Source: Kineococcus xinjiangensis
GTDB lineage: Bacteria; Actinomycetota; Actinomycetes; Actinomycetales; Kineococcaceae
Length of the DNA stretch: 64,000 bases
NCBI RefSeq assembly: GCF_002934625.1
Contig: NZ_PTJD01000001.1
Location: forward strand, 186,001 to 250,000
Direction of reading: 5' to 3'
Of this stretch, positions 11,141 to 20,851 are shown in pieces. The notes below the pieces were generated by a model. That model did not search any database and was not told the DNA's origin. It saw only the letters and a program-made list of their open reading frames with translations. Both the position numbers and the translations under genes were made by a program. Every line of letters begins with the position of its first letter. The first letter of the stretch is position 1.

Positions 11141-11172
11141 GCCGGCGGCGGGAGGGAGGTCCCGCCGCCGGC
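11141..11172 (-). repeat. 13-bp hairpin upstream of ylxP
   Basis: Perfect inverted repeat 11141-11153 with 11160-11172 around a 6-base loop. It is downstream of the infB terminator hairpin and about 70 bases before the ylxP start, so it may be a second termination signal or a leader structure. Confidence 0.5.
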
Positions 11173-11184
11173 CGGGGACGAGCG

Positions 11185-11225
11185 GGCCCGGCCGGGCGAC
11201 CCCTTCAGGTCGCACCGGCCGGGCC
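11185..11225 (-). terminator. infB terminator hairpin
   Basis: An 11-bp outer stem (11185-11195 with 11215-11225) continues into a 6-bp inner stem (11196-11201 with 11208-11213), with one bulged A and a 6-base loop. It begins about 10 bases after the infB stop. No U-tract is present. Confidence 0.7.
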
Positions 11226-11235
11226 GGTCAGCCGC

Positions 11236-14200
11236 TCAGCCGCGCGGCTTCTCCTGCATCTCGTACGTCTCGATGACGTCGTCGATCTGGATGTCGTTGT
11301 ACGACCCGAGGCCGATACCGCACTCGAAGCCCTCGCGGACCTCCGTGGCGTCGTCCTTGAACCGGCGCAGCGACTCGATCGCCAGGTTGTTGCCGTGCAC
11401 CACCCCGTTGCGCAAGACGCGCGCCCGGGAGTTGCGGCGGATGAGCCCGGAACGGACCAGGCAGCCGGCGATGTTGCCGAACTTGGAGGAGCGGAACACC
11501 TCGCGCACCTCGGCGCTGCCGAGCTGCACCTCCTCGAACTCCGGCTTGAGCATGCCGCGCAGGGCGCTCTCGACCTCTTCGATCGCCTGGTAGATGACCG
11601 AGTAGAACCGGATGTCGACGCCCTCGCGCTCGGCGTAGTCCCGCGTCTGCCCCTCGGGGCGGACGTTGAAGCCGATGATGATCGCGTTGGACGCGACCGC
11701 GAGGTTCACGTTGTTCTTCGTGATGGCGCCGACGCCGCGGTCGATGACGCGCAGCTCGACCTCCTCGCCGACGTCCAGCTGCAGCAGCGCGTCCTCGAGG
11801 GCCTCGACCGAACCGGCCACGTCGCCCTTGAGGATGAGGTTGAGCGTCTCCACCTTGCCCTGCTTGAGGGCGTCGGTGAAGTCCTCCAGGCTGATGCGCC
11901 GGCGGACCTTGGCGAGCAGCGCGTTGCGCTCCGCGGCCTCGCGCTTCTCGGCGATCTGACGGGCGGTGCGGTCGTCGGGAGCCACGATGAACGTGTCCCC
12001 GGCGCCCGGCACCGACGTGAGGCCGAGGACCTGCACCGGACGGGCCGGCGTGGCCTCCTGGACCGTCTCGCCGTACTCGTCGAGCATCGCGCGGACGCGG
12101 CCGTAGCCCGTGCCGGCGACGATCGCGTCGCCGACCCGCAGCGTGCCGGACTCGACGAGGACCGTCGCGACGGGGCCGCGGCCCTTGTCGAGGTTGGCCT
12201 CGATCGCGATGCCGCGGGCGTCCTTGTTGGGGTTGGCCCGCAGGTCGAGTGCCGCGTCGGCCGTCAGCAGGACGGCCTCCAGCAGCTGGTCGAGCCCCAT
12301 GCCCTGCTTCGCGGACACGTCGACGAACATCGTGTCGCCGCCGTACTCCTCGGCCACCAGGTTGTACTCGGTGAGCTGCTGCCGGACCTTCGCCGGGTTC
12401 GCGCCCTCCTTGTCCACCTTGTTGACCGCGACGACGATCGGCACGTCGGCCGCCTGGGCGTGGTTGAGCGCCTCGATCGTCTGGGGCATCACGCCGTCGT
12501 CCGCCGCGACCACGAGGATCGCGATGTCCGTCACCTTGGCACCGCGGGCTCGCATGGCCGTGAAGGCCTCGTGACCCGGGGTGTCGATGAAGGTGATGGC
12601 GCGCTCGACGCCCTCGTGCTCCTTGTGGACCTGGTAGGCACCGATGTGCTGGGTGATGCCGCCGGCCTCCTTCGCCACCACGTCCGTGGAGCGGATGGCG
12701 TCGAGGAGCTTGGTCTTGCCGTGGTCGACGTGGCCCATGACGGTCACGACCGGCGGGCGGGGCTCCAGCTCGTCGTCGCCCTCGGCCTCGAGCTCCGCGT
12801 CCAGGTCGATGGAGAACGACGCGAGCAGCTCGCGCTCCTCGTCCTCCGGGGAGACGACCTCGACGACGTAGCCGAGCTCCGAGCCCAGCAGCTGGAAGGT
12901 GTCCTCGTTGAGGGACTGGGTGGCCGTGGCCATCTCGCCCAGGTGGAAGAGCACCGTGACCAGCGACGCCGGGTTGGCGCCGATGCGGTCGGCGAAGTCG
13001 GTCAGCGACGCACCGCGGCGCAGCCGCAGCACGGTCGTGCCGTCCCCGCGGGGGACCTGCACGCCGCCGACGCTCGGCGCCTGCATCGCCTCGTACTCCT
13101 GGCGCTTCGCACGCTTGGACTTGCGCCCGCGGACGGGACGCCCGCCCTGACGGCCGAACGCACCCTGGGTGCCGCCGCGACCACCGCGGCCACCGGGACC
13201 ACCGGGGCCACCACCGGGACGGCCGGCGAAGCCGCCGCCACCGCCACCGGGACCGCCGGGGCCACCACCGGGCGCGCCGGGGCGGCCCGCGAAGCCACCG
13301 CGACCACCGGGGCCGGGACGGCCCGGCGCACCGGGACGACCGGCACCCGCGCCGGGCCGGTTGACCGAGGGGCGCTGCGGCATCATCCCCGGGTTGGGAC
13401 GGGGACCGCCCGCGCCCGGCGCACCGGGACGGGGACCACCCGGACGGGGACCACCGGGGCCCGCCGCACCGGGACGGGGACCACCGGGACCGGCCGCGCC
13501 ACCGGGACGGGGACCGCCCTGCGGGCGCGGCATGCCCTGGTTGGGAGCGAACGGGTTGTTCCCCGGTCGCGGGGCACCCCCGCCGGGACGCGGCATGCCC
13601 TGGTTGGGGGCGAAGGGGTTGTTGCCGGGGCGCGGGGCGCCGGGACGACCGCCCGGGGCGCCGCCCGGGGCGGGACGGCCGGGGCCAGCGGAGCCACCGG
13701 GAGCGGGACGCTCGCCGGGACGGCCCTGCGGACGGGGACGCTCACCGGGGGCGGGGCGCTCGCCGGCGCGCTCGTCGCGAGCAGGACGCTCGTCGCGAGC
13801 AGGGCGCTCGCCGGGAGCGGGGCGCTCGCCGGGAGCGGGGCGCTCGCCGGGGCCGGGACGCTCACCGGGGCCGGGACGCTCGCCGGGACGGCGCGCGGCC
13901 GGACCGGGAGCACCGGCACCGGGACCACCGGGGCGGGAGCCCGGGCGGGTGGGAGCCGGCGCGGGGCCGGGACGCACCGCCGGGCGCTGCTCGGCGGCGG
14001 GGGCCTCGGCCGCACGCTGCGGAGCGGCCGGAGCCTCCGGAGCGGGCTGCGCGGCGGGGGCCTGCCGCTCGGGCGCGGGCCCGGGGCGGACGGGTGCCTG
14101 GAACGCCGGGCTCGGGGCGGCCGACGGGGCGGGGCGCTCGGCAGGTGCCGACGCGGGGTCGGGGGACGGCGTGGGAGCCGGACCCGGACGTGCGCCGGGC

Positions 14201-14439
14201 GTGGGAGCCGCGGCGCGCGGCCCCGGCTTCGCCGGCGGAGGGGTGGGCCGACCGGCGCCACCCGGCTTCGCGGACCCACCGGCGGTGGGGAACTTGTCCT
14301 TCAGCCGCCGCACGACGGGGGGCTCGATGGTCGACGATGCCGACCGGACGAACTCACCCATCTCCTGCAGCGTCGTGAGGACGACCTTGCTCTCGACCCC
14401 GAACTCCTTGGCGAGTTCGTAGACCCGGACCTTTGCCAC
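11236..14439 (-). CDS. infB: Translation initiation factor IF-2
   Basis: GTPase that places initiator tRNA on the 30S subunit and promotes 50S joining; 1067 residues. Residues 1-50 are an IF2 N-terminal module ([17 protein letters not shown]). From about 55 to 435 the chain is disordered and rich in Gly, Pro, Arg and Ala, with short repeats. The GTPase domain follows with G1 GHVDHGKT near 570, then DTPGHEAFT and NKVD, and the C-terminal fMet-tRNA-binding domains complete it. The GTG at 14439 has AGGAGA just upstream. An ATG at 14441 is out of frame. Confidence 0.98.
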   Translation of the reverse strand: MAKVRVYELAKEFGVESKVVLTTLQEMGEFVRSASSTIEPPVVRRLKDKFPTAGGSAKPGGAGRPTPPPAKPGPRAAAPTPGARPGPAPTPSPDPASAPAERPAPSAAPSPAFQAPVRPGPAPERQAPAAQPAPEAPAAPQRAAEAPAAEQRPAVRPGPAPAPTRPGSRPGGPGAGAPGPAARRPGERPGPGERPGPGERPAPGERPAPGERPARDERPARDERAGERPAPGERPRPQGRPGERPAPGGSAGPGRPAPGGAPGGRPGAPRPGNNPFAPNQGMPRPGGGAPRPGNNPFAPNQGMPRPQGGPRPGGAAGPGGPRPGAAGPGGPRPGGPRPGAPGAGGPRPNPGMMPQRPSVNRPGAGAGRPGAPGRPGPGGRGGFAGRPGAPGGGPGGPGGGGGGFAGRPGGGPGGPGGRGGRGGTQGAFGRQGGRPVRGRKSKRAKRQEYEAMQAPSVGGVQVPRGDGTTVLRLRRGASLTDFADRIGANPASLVTVLFHLGEMATATQSLNEDTFQLLGSELGYVVEVVSPEDEERELLASFSIDLDAELEAEGDDELEPRPPVVTVMGHVDHGKTKLLDAIRSTDVVAKEAGGITQHIGAYQVHKEHEGVERAITFIDTPGHEAFTAMRARGAKVTDIAILVVAADDGVMPQTIEALNHAQAADVPIVVAVNKVDKEGANPAKVRQQLTEYNLVAEEYGGDTMFVDVSAKQGMGLDQLLEAVLLTADAALDLRANPNKDARGIAIEANLDKGRGPVATVLVESGTLRVGDAIVAGTGYGRVRAMLDEYGETVQEATPARPVQVLGLTSVPGAGDTFIVAPDDRTARQIAEKREAAERNALLAKVRRRISLEDFTDALKQGKVETLNLILKGDVAGSVEALEDALLQLDVGEEVELRVIDRGVGAITKNNVNLAVASNAIIIGFNVRPEGQTRDYAEREGVDIRFYSVIYQAIEEVESALRGMLKPEFEEVQLGSAEVREVFRSSKFGNIAGCLVRSGLIRRNSRARVLRNGVVHGNNLAIESLRRFKDDATEVREGFECGIGLGSYNDIQIDDVIETYEMQEKPRG
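13528..13653 (-). repeat. 63-bp tandem repeat inside infB
   Basis: Two adjacent near-identical units with a 63-base period (starting 13528 and 13591 in plus coordinates) each encode [13 protein letters not shown] followed by a Gly/Pro/Arg linker. Shorter PGERP-type repeats lie at about 13690-13890. Confidence 0.75.
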
Positions 14440-14528
14440 ATCTCTCCTGTCTCGGTCCGGGCCATCCTGGGCGGCTCGAACCGTCGTTACTGGGGGGTGC
14501 TCATCGCTGCGAACTCATCGGGTGCTCA

Positions 14529-14819
14529 TCAGCTGCTCGACCCGCTTCCATCGGTGACGGTGGTGTTCTGAGAATCCTCGACGTACGCGCGGAGCCTCGA
14601 GAGGTCGAGGTCCGCCGTGCGCCGCAGTGCCCGTCCGAGCGCCTTCCGGCGTTCGGCGGTGTCGAGGCACGCAGGTCGCGGATGCAACCACGCGCCTCGG
14701 CCAGGCTGCCGGGCTCGAGGATCCGGAGCGGCGGAGAGGACTCCACCGGCCTCCTCGGCCACGACCCGCAGCAGTACCGACCGGGTGTCCCGTTGACGGC
14801 AACCCACGCACGTGCGCAC
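14529..14819 (-). CDS. ylxR: YlxR family RNA-binding protein
   Basis: A 96-residue DUF448/YlxR protein between nusA and infB, its standard place. The N-terminus RTCVGCRQRD is the family signature, followed by a basic GRGAWLHPRPACL segment and a helical RRKALGRALRR. YlxR binds nucleic acid and has been linked to RNase P or transcription control in other bacteria; the role here is inferred from family only. The GTG at 14819 is the first in-frame start; the ribosome site is weak. Confidence 0.87.
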   Translation of the reverse strand: MRTCVGCRQRDTRSVLLRVVAEEAGGVLSAAPDPRARQPGRGAWLHPRPACLDTAERRKALGRALRRTADLDLSRLRAYVEDSQNTTVTDGSGSSS

Positions 14820-15042
14820 GCATTCCGTCGGGAGCCCCGAGGACTCCGCGCCGGTCCCGGTGCGGGACCGGTCACGCGGTGCGGTGGATCGCCGGTCACG
14901 GGGACCGGGCGGCGTCAGTGTAGCGATGGCGCAAGTCTAGCCCTGATCGCCGCCGGCACGCTCGGACGGGGCCCCGGACGCGCACCGGACGGGCGGCGGG
15001 GCCCGCCGCACGGGACGAGCGGGGATCCGGAAGGGCGTCGGC
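14820..15042 (-). other. nusA-ylxR spacer, hairpins only
   Basis: No gene seen. Below the nusA stop there are two mutually exclusive pairings: 14993-14999 with 15003-15009, and 14969-14976 with 14997-15004. These could form alternative hairpins between nusA and ylxR. The significance is unproven. Confidence 0.35.
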
Positions 15043-16053
15043 TCAGCGACCTGCGCCCTGCCCTCCGCCCTGCCCTCCGCCCTGGGTGCCCTCCGCGTCG
15101 GAGCGGATGTCGATGCGCCAGCCCGTCAGCTTCGCGGCGAGGCGGGCGTTCTGCCCCTCCTTGCCGATGGCCAGGGAGAGCTGGTAGTCGGGCACGACGA
15201 CGCGGGCCGCGCGCGCCGCGGCGTCGACGACCTCGACCTTCGAGACCTTCGCCGGCGAGAGGGCGTTGCCCACGAAGGCCGCGGGGTCGTCGCTGTGGTC
15301 GACGATGTCGATCTTCTCCCCGCGCAGCTCAGCCATCACCGAGCGCACGCGCTGCCCCATCGGCCCGATGCAGGCGCCCTTGGGGTTGATGCCGGGCACG
15401 GTGGCCCGGACCGCCATCTTCGTGCGGTGCCCCGCCTCCCGGGCCAGCGCGGAGATCTCCACCGACCCGTCGGCGATCTCCGGGACCTCCAGGGCGAACA
15501 GCTTGCGCACGAGGCTGGGGTGGGAGCGGGACAGCACGATCGCCGGCCCCTTGGCCCCCTTGCGCACCGAGACGACGAAGCAGCGCAGGCGGCTGCCGTG
15601 CACGTAGGTCTCCCCCGGCACCTGCTCCTGCGGGGGCAGGACCGCCTCCACCGAGCCGAGGTCCACCTGCACCATGCGCGGGTCGCGACCCTGCTGCACC
15701 ACGCCGGAGACGATGTCGCCCTCCTTGCCGGCGAACTCGCCCAGGACCTGCTCGTCCTCGGCGTCGCGCAGCCGCTGCAGGATGACCTGGCGGGCCGTCG
15801 TGGCCGCGATGCGGCCGAAGCCGGTGGGCGTGTCGTCGTACTCGCGGAGGACCTCGCCGTCCGCGCCCCGCTCCTCCGCCAGGACGGTGACCTCGCCCGT
15901 GGAGCGGTCGAGGCGGACCCGCGCGTGCTTCTGCGAGCCCTCCTCGCGGTGGTAGGCGATGAGCAGCGCCTGCTCGATCGCCCGCACCAGGGTCTCGAAG
16001 GGGATCTCCCGCTCGCGCTCCAGCATGCGCAGAGCGGCCATGTCGATGTTCAC
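15043..16053 (-). CDS. nusA: Transcription termination/antitermination factor NusA
   Basis: RNA polymerase-binding elongation factor, 336 residues. Order: N-terminal polymerase-binding domain ([19 protein letters not shown]), S1 domain ([21 protein letters not shown]), then two KH domains ([35 protein letters not shown]). As in other actinobacteria there are no C-terminal acidic repeats; the chain ends in a Gly/Gln tail. The GTG at 16053 lies one base after the rimP stop, with an AGGAGG site about 7 bases upstream that fixes the start against longer frames. Confidence 0.97.
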   Translation of the reverse strand: MNIDMAALRMLEREREIPFETLVRAIEQALLIAYHREEGSQKHARVRLDRSTGEVTVLAEERGADGEVLREYDDTPTGFGRIAATTARQVILQRLRDAEDEQVLGEFAGKEGDIVSGVVQQGRDPRMVQVDLGSVEAVLPPQEQVPGETYVHGSRLRCFVVSVRKGAKGPAIVLSRSHPSLVRKLFALEVPEIADGSVEISALAREAGHRTKMAVRATVPGINPKGACIGPMGQRVRSVMAELRGEKIDIVDHSDDPAAFVGNALSPAKVSKVEVVDAAARAARVVVPDYQLSLAIGKEGQNARLAAKLTGWRIDIRSDAEGTQGGGQGGGQGAGR

Positions 16054-16054
16054 G

Positions 16055-16759
16055 TCAGTCCTCCTCGCGAGGGGCCGCAGCCGTCTCGCCGTCAGCGGTG
16101 GGCCGGGCGCCCTCGTCGTCGTCCGCGCCGTCCTCGTCGTCCCACGCGTCGTCCCAGCCGTCCTCGGGGTCCTCCTCGGAACCGTCGTCGAGGTCGTCGT
16201 CAAGGTCCTCGTCCAGGTCGTCCTCGCCCGGGCGGGAGAACTCCACCTGGACCTCCCCGCGCACCAGGTCCGCCCACGCGAGCAGGTGCTCCCCGCGCGG
16301 CGCCGACTTCGACGGCGGGCGGCCCTTGACGGACTGCGGCTGCACGTCGAGGACCACGCCGTCGTCGCCGACGTCGAGCACCCGGCCCACGAGCACCCTG
16401 CCGTCGGCCAGCACCGCGCGCACCAACCGGCCGCGGGCGCGGCTCCAGTGCCTGCGCTCCACCAGCGGGCGCTCGACCCCCGGGGAGGTCACCTCGAGCA
16501 CGTAGGGGGTGGCGCCGAGGACGTCGGAGGAGTCCAGCGCCTCGGAGACCGCGGTGGAGGCGGCGGCCACGGCGTCGAGGTCGACCTCACCGGCCCGGTC
16601 CTCGGGCAGGTCCACGACGACGCGCACGATGCGGCGGCGGCCCGCGGTGGTGATCTCGACGTCGTCGAGGACGAGCCCCACCCCGGCCACGGCGACGGAG
16701 AGCACCCCGGCGACCTCCTGGGTCAGCGGGGGCTTCGCGGACGGTCCCGACGGCGGCAC
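16055..16759 (-). CDS. rimP: Ribosome maturation factor RimP with acidic tail
   Basis: 30S assembly factor; about 234 residues from the chosen start. The conserved part has the RimP N-terminal alpha/beta domain with [14 protein letters not shown] and the C-terminal SH3-like domain with [15 protein letters not shown]. From about residue 175 the chain is a low-complexity Asp/Glu tail. I prefer the GTG at 16759 because a doubled AGGAG lies about 9-14 bases upstream. A GTG at 16825 keeps the frame open but lacks a ribosome site. Confidence 0.92.
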   Translation of the reverse strand: MPPSGPSAKPPLTQEVAGVLSVAVAGVGLVLDDVEITTAGRRRIVRVVVDLPEDRAGEVDLDAVAAASTAVSEALDSSDVLGATPYVLEVTSPGVERPLVERRHWSRARGRLVRAVLADGRVLVGRVLDVGDDGVVLDVQPQSVKGRPPSKSAPRGEHLLAWADLVRGEVQVEFSRPGEDDLDEDLDDDLDDGSEEDPEDGWDDAWDDEDGADDDEGARPTADGETAAAPREED

Positions 16760-16921
16760 GGGGGTGCTCCTCTCCTGGCGGTCGGCTGCGCGGCGCAGCA
16801 CGTGCGCGAGCACGCTCCCGACCACGGGAGCGGCTGGGGCGCGCGGGCGCCGCGGCGACTGCCCAGCCTAGCCGTGCGGCGGGGAGCCGAGGGCCCGCCC
16901 GTCCCGCCCCGGACCCCGTGC

Positions 16922-16927
16922 GACGAT
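16922..16927 (+). promoter_or_regulatory. Putative -10 element of DUF4439 gene
   Basis: GACGAT, a near match to the actinobacterial TANNNT -10, lies six bases before the GTG at 16934. This fits a leaderless transcript beginning at the start codon. No -35 is obvious. Confidence 0.35.
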
Positions 16928-16933
16928 CACCGC

Positions 16934-18022
16934 GTGCCAGCACCACCGCCGCGGGAGGAGCCCCCCTCCCCGCCGGGCCCCCGGGGCGTGAGCCGGCGCA
17001 CCGCGTTGCGCCACGGCCTGGCGGGCACTGCGCTGCTGGCGGCGGCCCTGCTCGGCGGCTGCGGCGTGCGCTGGGTTCCGCACCCGGAGCCGACCCCGAC
17101 CCTGACCCCGGGCCCCGACGACCTGGCCCGGGAGCAGGCCGTGGCCGACGCCCGCGAACTGCTCGCCCTGTCCCTGGCGCTGGCGGCGGAGCCGGTTCCG
17201 CAGCCCCTGGCCGCGGCGCTGGAGGAGGCCGTGCAGGAGAGCCGGGCCCACCTGCGCGCCCTGGGCGCCGAGCCGGCCGCGACGCCGGGCCCGGCCGAGG
17301 CAGGGGCCGGGGAGCCGTCCCCGACCGGCCCGGTAGCGACTCCCCCACCGCCGTCGCCCGCCCCGCCGCCCGCACCGGCGGAGGTCGTGGCGGTCGCAGC
17401 CGACGGCGCCCGGCGGGCCCTGGAGGCCACCGCGGACACCGGCCCCGGGACGGCGCGGCTGCTGGGCTCCCTGGCCACGGCCCGCGCCACCCGGGCCCGC
17501 GCGCTGGCCGCCGCCGCCGGCCTGCCGCTGCCGGAGCCGCCGCGGCCCCCCGCCCCCGGCTTCCCCGGCGCGGCCTCCGGCCCTCCGGCGCCCGGCGCAG
17601 GAGCGGCTCCGGACGCGGTGCCCGACGCCCTGCAGCGGGCACTGGCCGGGGAGCACTCCGCGGTGCACGCCTTCGGCCTCATCGCAGGGCGCCTGCCCCC
17701 GGAGCAGCGCCCCGCCGCGCTCGCGGCCCGGGAGGCGCACCTGGCCGCACGGGGCCGGCTCGCGGCGCTCGTCGCCGCCGGCGGCGCCGTGCCCACCCCC
17801 GCCGAACCCGGCTACGACGTGGAGGTCGCGGACCCGGGGGCGGCCGCCGCGCTGGCCGTCGGGGTGGAGCAGCGCCTCGCCGCCGCCTACGCCGACCTCG
17901 TCGCCACCCCCTGGCCCCTGCGCGGCGCCGGGCTGGACGGGCTGCTGCGGGCCTGGGCCGCGTCGCTGGACTGGGGCGGCATCCCCCACGCCTTCCCCGG
18001 TCTGCCGGAGCTGCGGGGCTGA
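16934..18022 (+). CDS. Tat-type lipoprotein with DUF4439 ferritin-like domain
   Basis: A 362-residue exported protein. A proline-rich n-region is followed by SRRTALRHGLAG, a hydrophobic stretch and the lipobox LGGC (Cys near residue 44), so it is probably a Tat-exported lipoprotein. A Pro/Ala/Gly-rich linker precedes a C-terminal helical DUF4439 domain (ALAGEHSAVHAFGLIAGRL). Such genes sit beside rimP/proS in many actinobacteria; the function is unknown. The start is uncertain: GTG at 16934 (leaderless-type context) or GTG at 16988 right before SRRTALR. Confidence 0.82.
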   Translation: MPAPPPREEPPSPPGPRGVSRRTALRHGLAGTALLAAALLGGCGVRWVPHPEPTPTLTPGPDDLAREQAVADARELLALSLALAAEPVPQPLAAALEEAVQESRAHLRALGAEPAATPGPAEAGAGEPSPTGPVATPPPPSPAPPPAPAEVVAVAADGARRALEATADTGPGTARLLGSLATARATRARALAAAAGLPLPEPPRPPAPGFPGAASGPPAPGAGAAPDAVPDALQRALAGEHSAVHAFGLIAGRLPPEQRPAALAAREAHLAARGRLAALVAAGGAVPTPAEPGYDVEVADPGAAAALAVGVEQRLAAAYADLVATPWPLRGAGLDGLLRAWAASLDWGGIPHAFPGLPELRG

Positions 18023-18084
18023 GCGGCCCGGTGGCGCGACCCTGCGCCGCTGCGGGCGGCGGGGGCTGCCACACTCCGGGAGCC

Positions 18085-18954
18085 ATGAGCAGCGCATCGC
18101 CCGGTCCCCTCCCGAACCCGCGGGGATCGCTGCGGGTGCTGACCTGGAACCTGTGGTGGCGCTTCGGGGACTGGCGCGCCCGCCGGGAGGCGATCCTGGC
18201 GGTGCTGGCGGAGCTGCGCCCGGACGTGTGCGGCCTGCAGGAGGTCTGGGGCACCGACGAGGAGGACCTCGCGGGCTGGCTCGGGGAACGGCTGGGGATG
18301 CGCTCGGTCTTCGCCGCGTCCCCCTCCCCGGGCCGCTGGCAGCAGCGCCTGGCCGGCGGGGAGGCCGAGGCGGCCTTCGGCAACGCCGTGCTGAGCCGCT
18401 GGCCCATCCTCGCCAGCAGCGTGACCCACCTGCCCGAGGGCCCGCGCCCGGAGGGCCGCACCGCGCTGCACACGCTGCTCGACGTGCCCGGCGGGCCGCT
18501 GCCCTTCACCACGACCCACCTGAGCTCCTCCCCGGCGGAGTCGGCGCTGCGGGTGGCGCAGGTGCGGGCGCTGGTCCCCGCCGTCGCACGGCACGCGGCG
18601 GACGTGCCGGGCGCGCGCCGGCCGGTGCTGACGGGCGACTTCAACGCCGAGGCCGGCTCCGACGAGATGCGCCTGGCCGGCGGCTACGAGACCGCGTCCG
18701 TGGTGGACGGCTTCGTCCTCGTCGACGCGTGGCGCTACGCAGCCGACGGCGCGGAGGGGCGCACCTGGGACCGGCGCAACCCGCACGTGGCGCGGGTGCA
18801 CCAGCCGAGCGCGCGCATCGACCACGTCCTCGTGGGGCTGCCCGAGTTCAGCGGGCGCGGCGCCGTGCTGGACGTGCGGCGGGTGGGGGCGGAGCCGGTC
18901 GACGGCGTCTGGCCGTCGGACCACGCGGCGGTGTGCGTGGACCTGGCGCTCTAG
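18085..18954 (+). CDS. Endonuclease/exonuclease/phosphatase family protein
   Basis: A 289-residue Mg-dependent DNase I-fold phosphoesterase. Landmarks in order: VLTWNLWW near 16, LQEVWG near 53, GDFNAE near 185 and SDHAAV near the C-terminus; these contribute metal ligands and the catalytic His/Asp. No signal peptide, so cytoplasmic. The ATG at 18085 has GGGAG three bases upstream. Substrate (nucleic acid, lipid or sugar phosphate) cannot be decided. It is convergent with proS. Confidence 0.9.
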   Translation: MSSASPGPLPNPRGSLRVLTWNLWWRFGDWRARREAILAVLAELRPDVCGLQEVWGTDEEDLAGWLGERLGMRSVFAASPSPGRWQQRLAGGEAEAAFGNAVLSRWPILASSVTHLPEGPRPEGRTALHTLLDVPGGPLPFTTTHLSSSPAESALRVAQVRALVPAVARHAADVPGARRPVLTGDFNAEAGSDEMRLAGGYETASVVDGFVLVDAWRYAADGAEGRTWDRRNPHVARVHQPSARIDHVLVGLPEFSGRGAVLDVRRVGAEPVDGVWPSDHAAVCVDLAL

Positions 18955-18961
18955 GGACCGC

Positions 18962-19003
18962 GGGGACGCACCGCCCGGCTGCGGCGCCGGGCGGTGGGTC
19001 CCT
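18962..19003. terminator. Bidirectional terminator between EEP gene and proS
   Basis: A perfect 11-bp stem (18969-18979 with 18986-18996) extends past one mismatch by six more pairs to 18962-19003. It sits between two convergent stop codons, so it can serve both strands. No U-tract. Confidence 0.8.
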
Positions 19004-19005
19004 GA

Positions 19006-20766
19006 TCAGCCCCGGACGGTGGAGACGACCGAGGCCACCACGTCGGCCAGCGGAACCTGCTCGCTGTCGCCGCTGCGGCGGTCCTTGACCTCCACCACGC
19101 CCTCGGCGAGGCCCTTGCCCACCACGACGATCGTCGGCACGCCGATCAGCTCGGCGTCCTTGAACTTCACCCCGGGCGAGACCTTGCGGCGGTCGTCGTA
19201 GAGGACGTCGAGGCCCTGGGCGCCCAGCTCGGCCGCGAGCCGCTCGGCCTCGGTGAAGACCGCCTCGTCCTTGCCGGTCGCGACGAGGTGGACGTCGGCC
19301 GGCGCCAGCGAGCGGGGCCAGACGAGGCCCTTGTCGTCGTGGTTGCCCTCGGCCACGGCGGCCAGCGCCCGGGTGACGCCGACCCCGTAGGAGCCCATCG
19401 TCACCACGACCTGCTTGCCGTTCTCGTCCAGCACCTTCAGGTCGAGGGCCTGCGCGAAACGGCGGCCCAGGGCGAAGATGTGCCCGATCTCGATGCCGCG
19501 CGCCAGCTCCAGCGGGCCGGAGCCGTCCGGCGCGGCGTCGCCCTCGCGGACCTCGGCGGCCTCGATGACCCCGTCGGCGCCGAAGTCGCGACCCTTGACG
19601 AGGTCGAAGACGTGCCTGCCCTCCTCGTTCGCGCCGGTGATCCAGCGCGTGCCGTCCACCACGCGCGGGTCCAGCAGGTAGCGGATGCCCGAGTCGGACT
19701 CCGCACCGAGGACCTGCGGGCCGATGTAGCCCCGCACCAGCGCGGGGTGCTTCGCGAAGTCCTCCGGCCCGAACGCCGCCACCTCGGCGGGCGAGACGGC
19801 CGCCTCCAGGCGCTTGGCGTCGACCTCCCGGTCCCCGGGCAGCCCGATCACGAGGGGCTCGCGGGTGCCGTCGGGGTGGACGAGGGTGACGACGACGTTC
19901 TTCAGCGTGTCGGCGGCCGTCCAGGGGCGGTCCGCGCGGGGGAAGCGCTCGTTGGCGCAGGCGACCAGCGACTCGATGGTCGGGGTGTCCGGGGTGTCCT
20001 CGACGTGCGCGGCGGGGGCGTCGTCGAAGGGCAGCGCGTCGGGCACGGGGGTGGTGACGGCCTCGACGTTGGCGGCGTAGCCGCCGGGCGAGCGCACGAA
20101 CGTGTCCTCCCCGATCTCGCTGGGGTGGAGGAACTCCTCGCTGCGGGAGCCGCCCATCGCCCCGGACATCGCCGAGACGATGACGTACTCCAGGCCGAGG
20201 CGGTCGAAGAGGCGGACGTAGGCGTCGCGGTGCGCCTGGTACGAGCGCTCGAGCCCGGCGTCGTCCACGTCGAAGCTGTAGGAGTCCTTCATGATGAACT
20301 CCCGGCCGCGGATCAGGCCGGCGCGCGGGCGGGCCTCGTCGCGGTACTTCGTCTGGATCTGGTAGATCGACAGCGGCAGGTCCTTGTACGAGGAGTACAG
20401 GTCCTTCACCAGCAGCGTGAACATCTCCTCGTGGGTCGGCGCGAGGAGGTAGTCGGCGCCCTTGCGGTCCTTGAGGCGGAAGATGCCGTCGCCGTAGTCC
20501 GTCCAGCGGTTGGTGGCCTCGTAGGGCTCCCGCGGCAGCAGCGCCGGGAAGTGGACCTCCTGGAAGCCCGCGCCGTCCATCTCCTCGCGGACGATGTCCT
20601 CCACCCTGCGCAGCACCCGCAGGCCCAGCGGCAGCCACGTGTAGATGCCCGGGGCGGCGCGGCGGATGTAGCCGGCGCGCACCAGCAGCTTGTGACTGGC
20701 GACCTCCGCGTCGACCGGGTCCTCCCGGAGGGTCCGCAGGAACAGGGTCGACATCCGCAGCAGCAC
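19006..20766 (-). CDS. proS: Prolyl-tRNA synthetase (bacterial type)
   Basis: Charges tRNA-Pro; 586 residues, class II synthetase. The N-terminal catalytic core has the class II motifs ([49 protein letters not shown]). The bacterial editing insertion occupies about residues 220-400, and motif 3 is in [15 protein letters not shown]-terminal anticodon-binding domain follows. The start at GTG 20766 (VLLRMS) fits homologues; an internal ATG at 20754 is possible. The ribosome site is weak. Confidence 0.97.
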   Translation of the reverse strand: MLLRMSTLFLRTLREDPVDAEVASHKLLVRAGYIRRAAPGIYTWLPLGLRVLRRVEDIVREEMDGAGFQEVHFPALLPREPYEATNRWTDYGDGIFRLKDRKGADYLLAPTHEEMFTLLVKDLYSSYKDLPLSIYQIQTKYRDEARPRAGLIRGREFIMKDSYSFDVDDAGLERSYQAHRDAYVRLFDRLGLEYVIVSAMSGAMGGSRSEEFLHPSEIGEDTFVRSPGGYAANVEAVTTPVPDALPFDDAPAAHVEDTPDTPTIESLVACANERFPRADRPWTAADTLKNVVVTLVHPDGTREPLVIGLPGDREVDAKRLEAAVSPAEVAAFGPEDFAKHPALVRGYIGPQVLGAESDSGIRYLLDPRVVDGTRWITGANEEGRHVFDLVKGRDFGADGVIEAAEVREGDAAPDGSGPLELARGIEIGHIFALGRRFAQALDLKVLDENGKQVVVTMGSYGVGVTRALAAVAEGNHDDKGLVWPRSLAPADVHLVATGKDEAVFTEAERLAAELGAQGLDVLYDDRRKVSPGVKFKDAELIGVPTIVVVGKGLAEGVVEVKDRRSGDSEQVPLADVVASVVSTVRG

Positions 20767-20851
20767 GCGGGGAGCCTACCCGCGGCCGGGACCCCGCCCG
20801 CGCCGCGCCCGCCCCGACCGCCGTGGTCCGCCGGGGGACACCGGGGAACGC

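Noticed and set aside
13690-13890. CRISPR-like array from regularly spaced repeats
   Set aside because: The repeats are short in-frame PGERP codon units within infB, without unique spacers or cas genes.
12999-14422. Plus-strand and alternate-frame ORFs across infB (Gly/Pro/Ala/Thr repeats)
   Set aside because: These are products of reading the repetitive IF2 linker in other frames; the minus-strand frame alone has IF2 domains at both ends.
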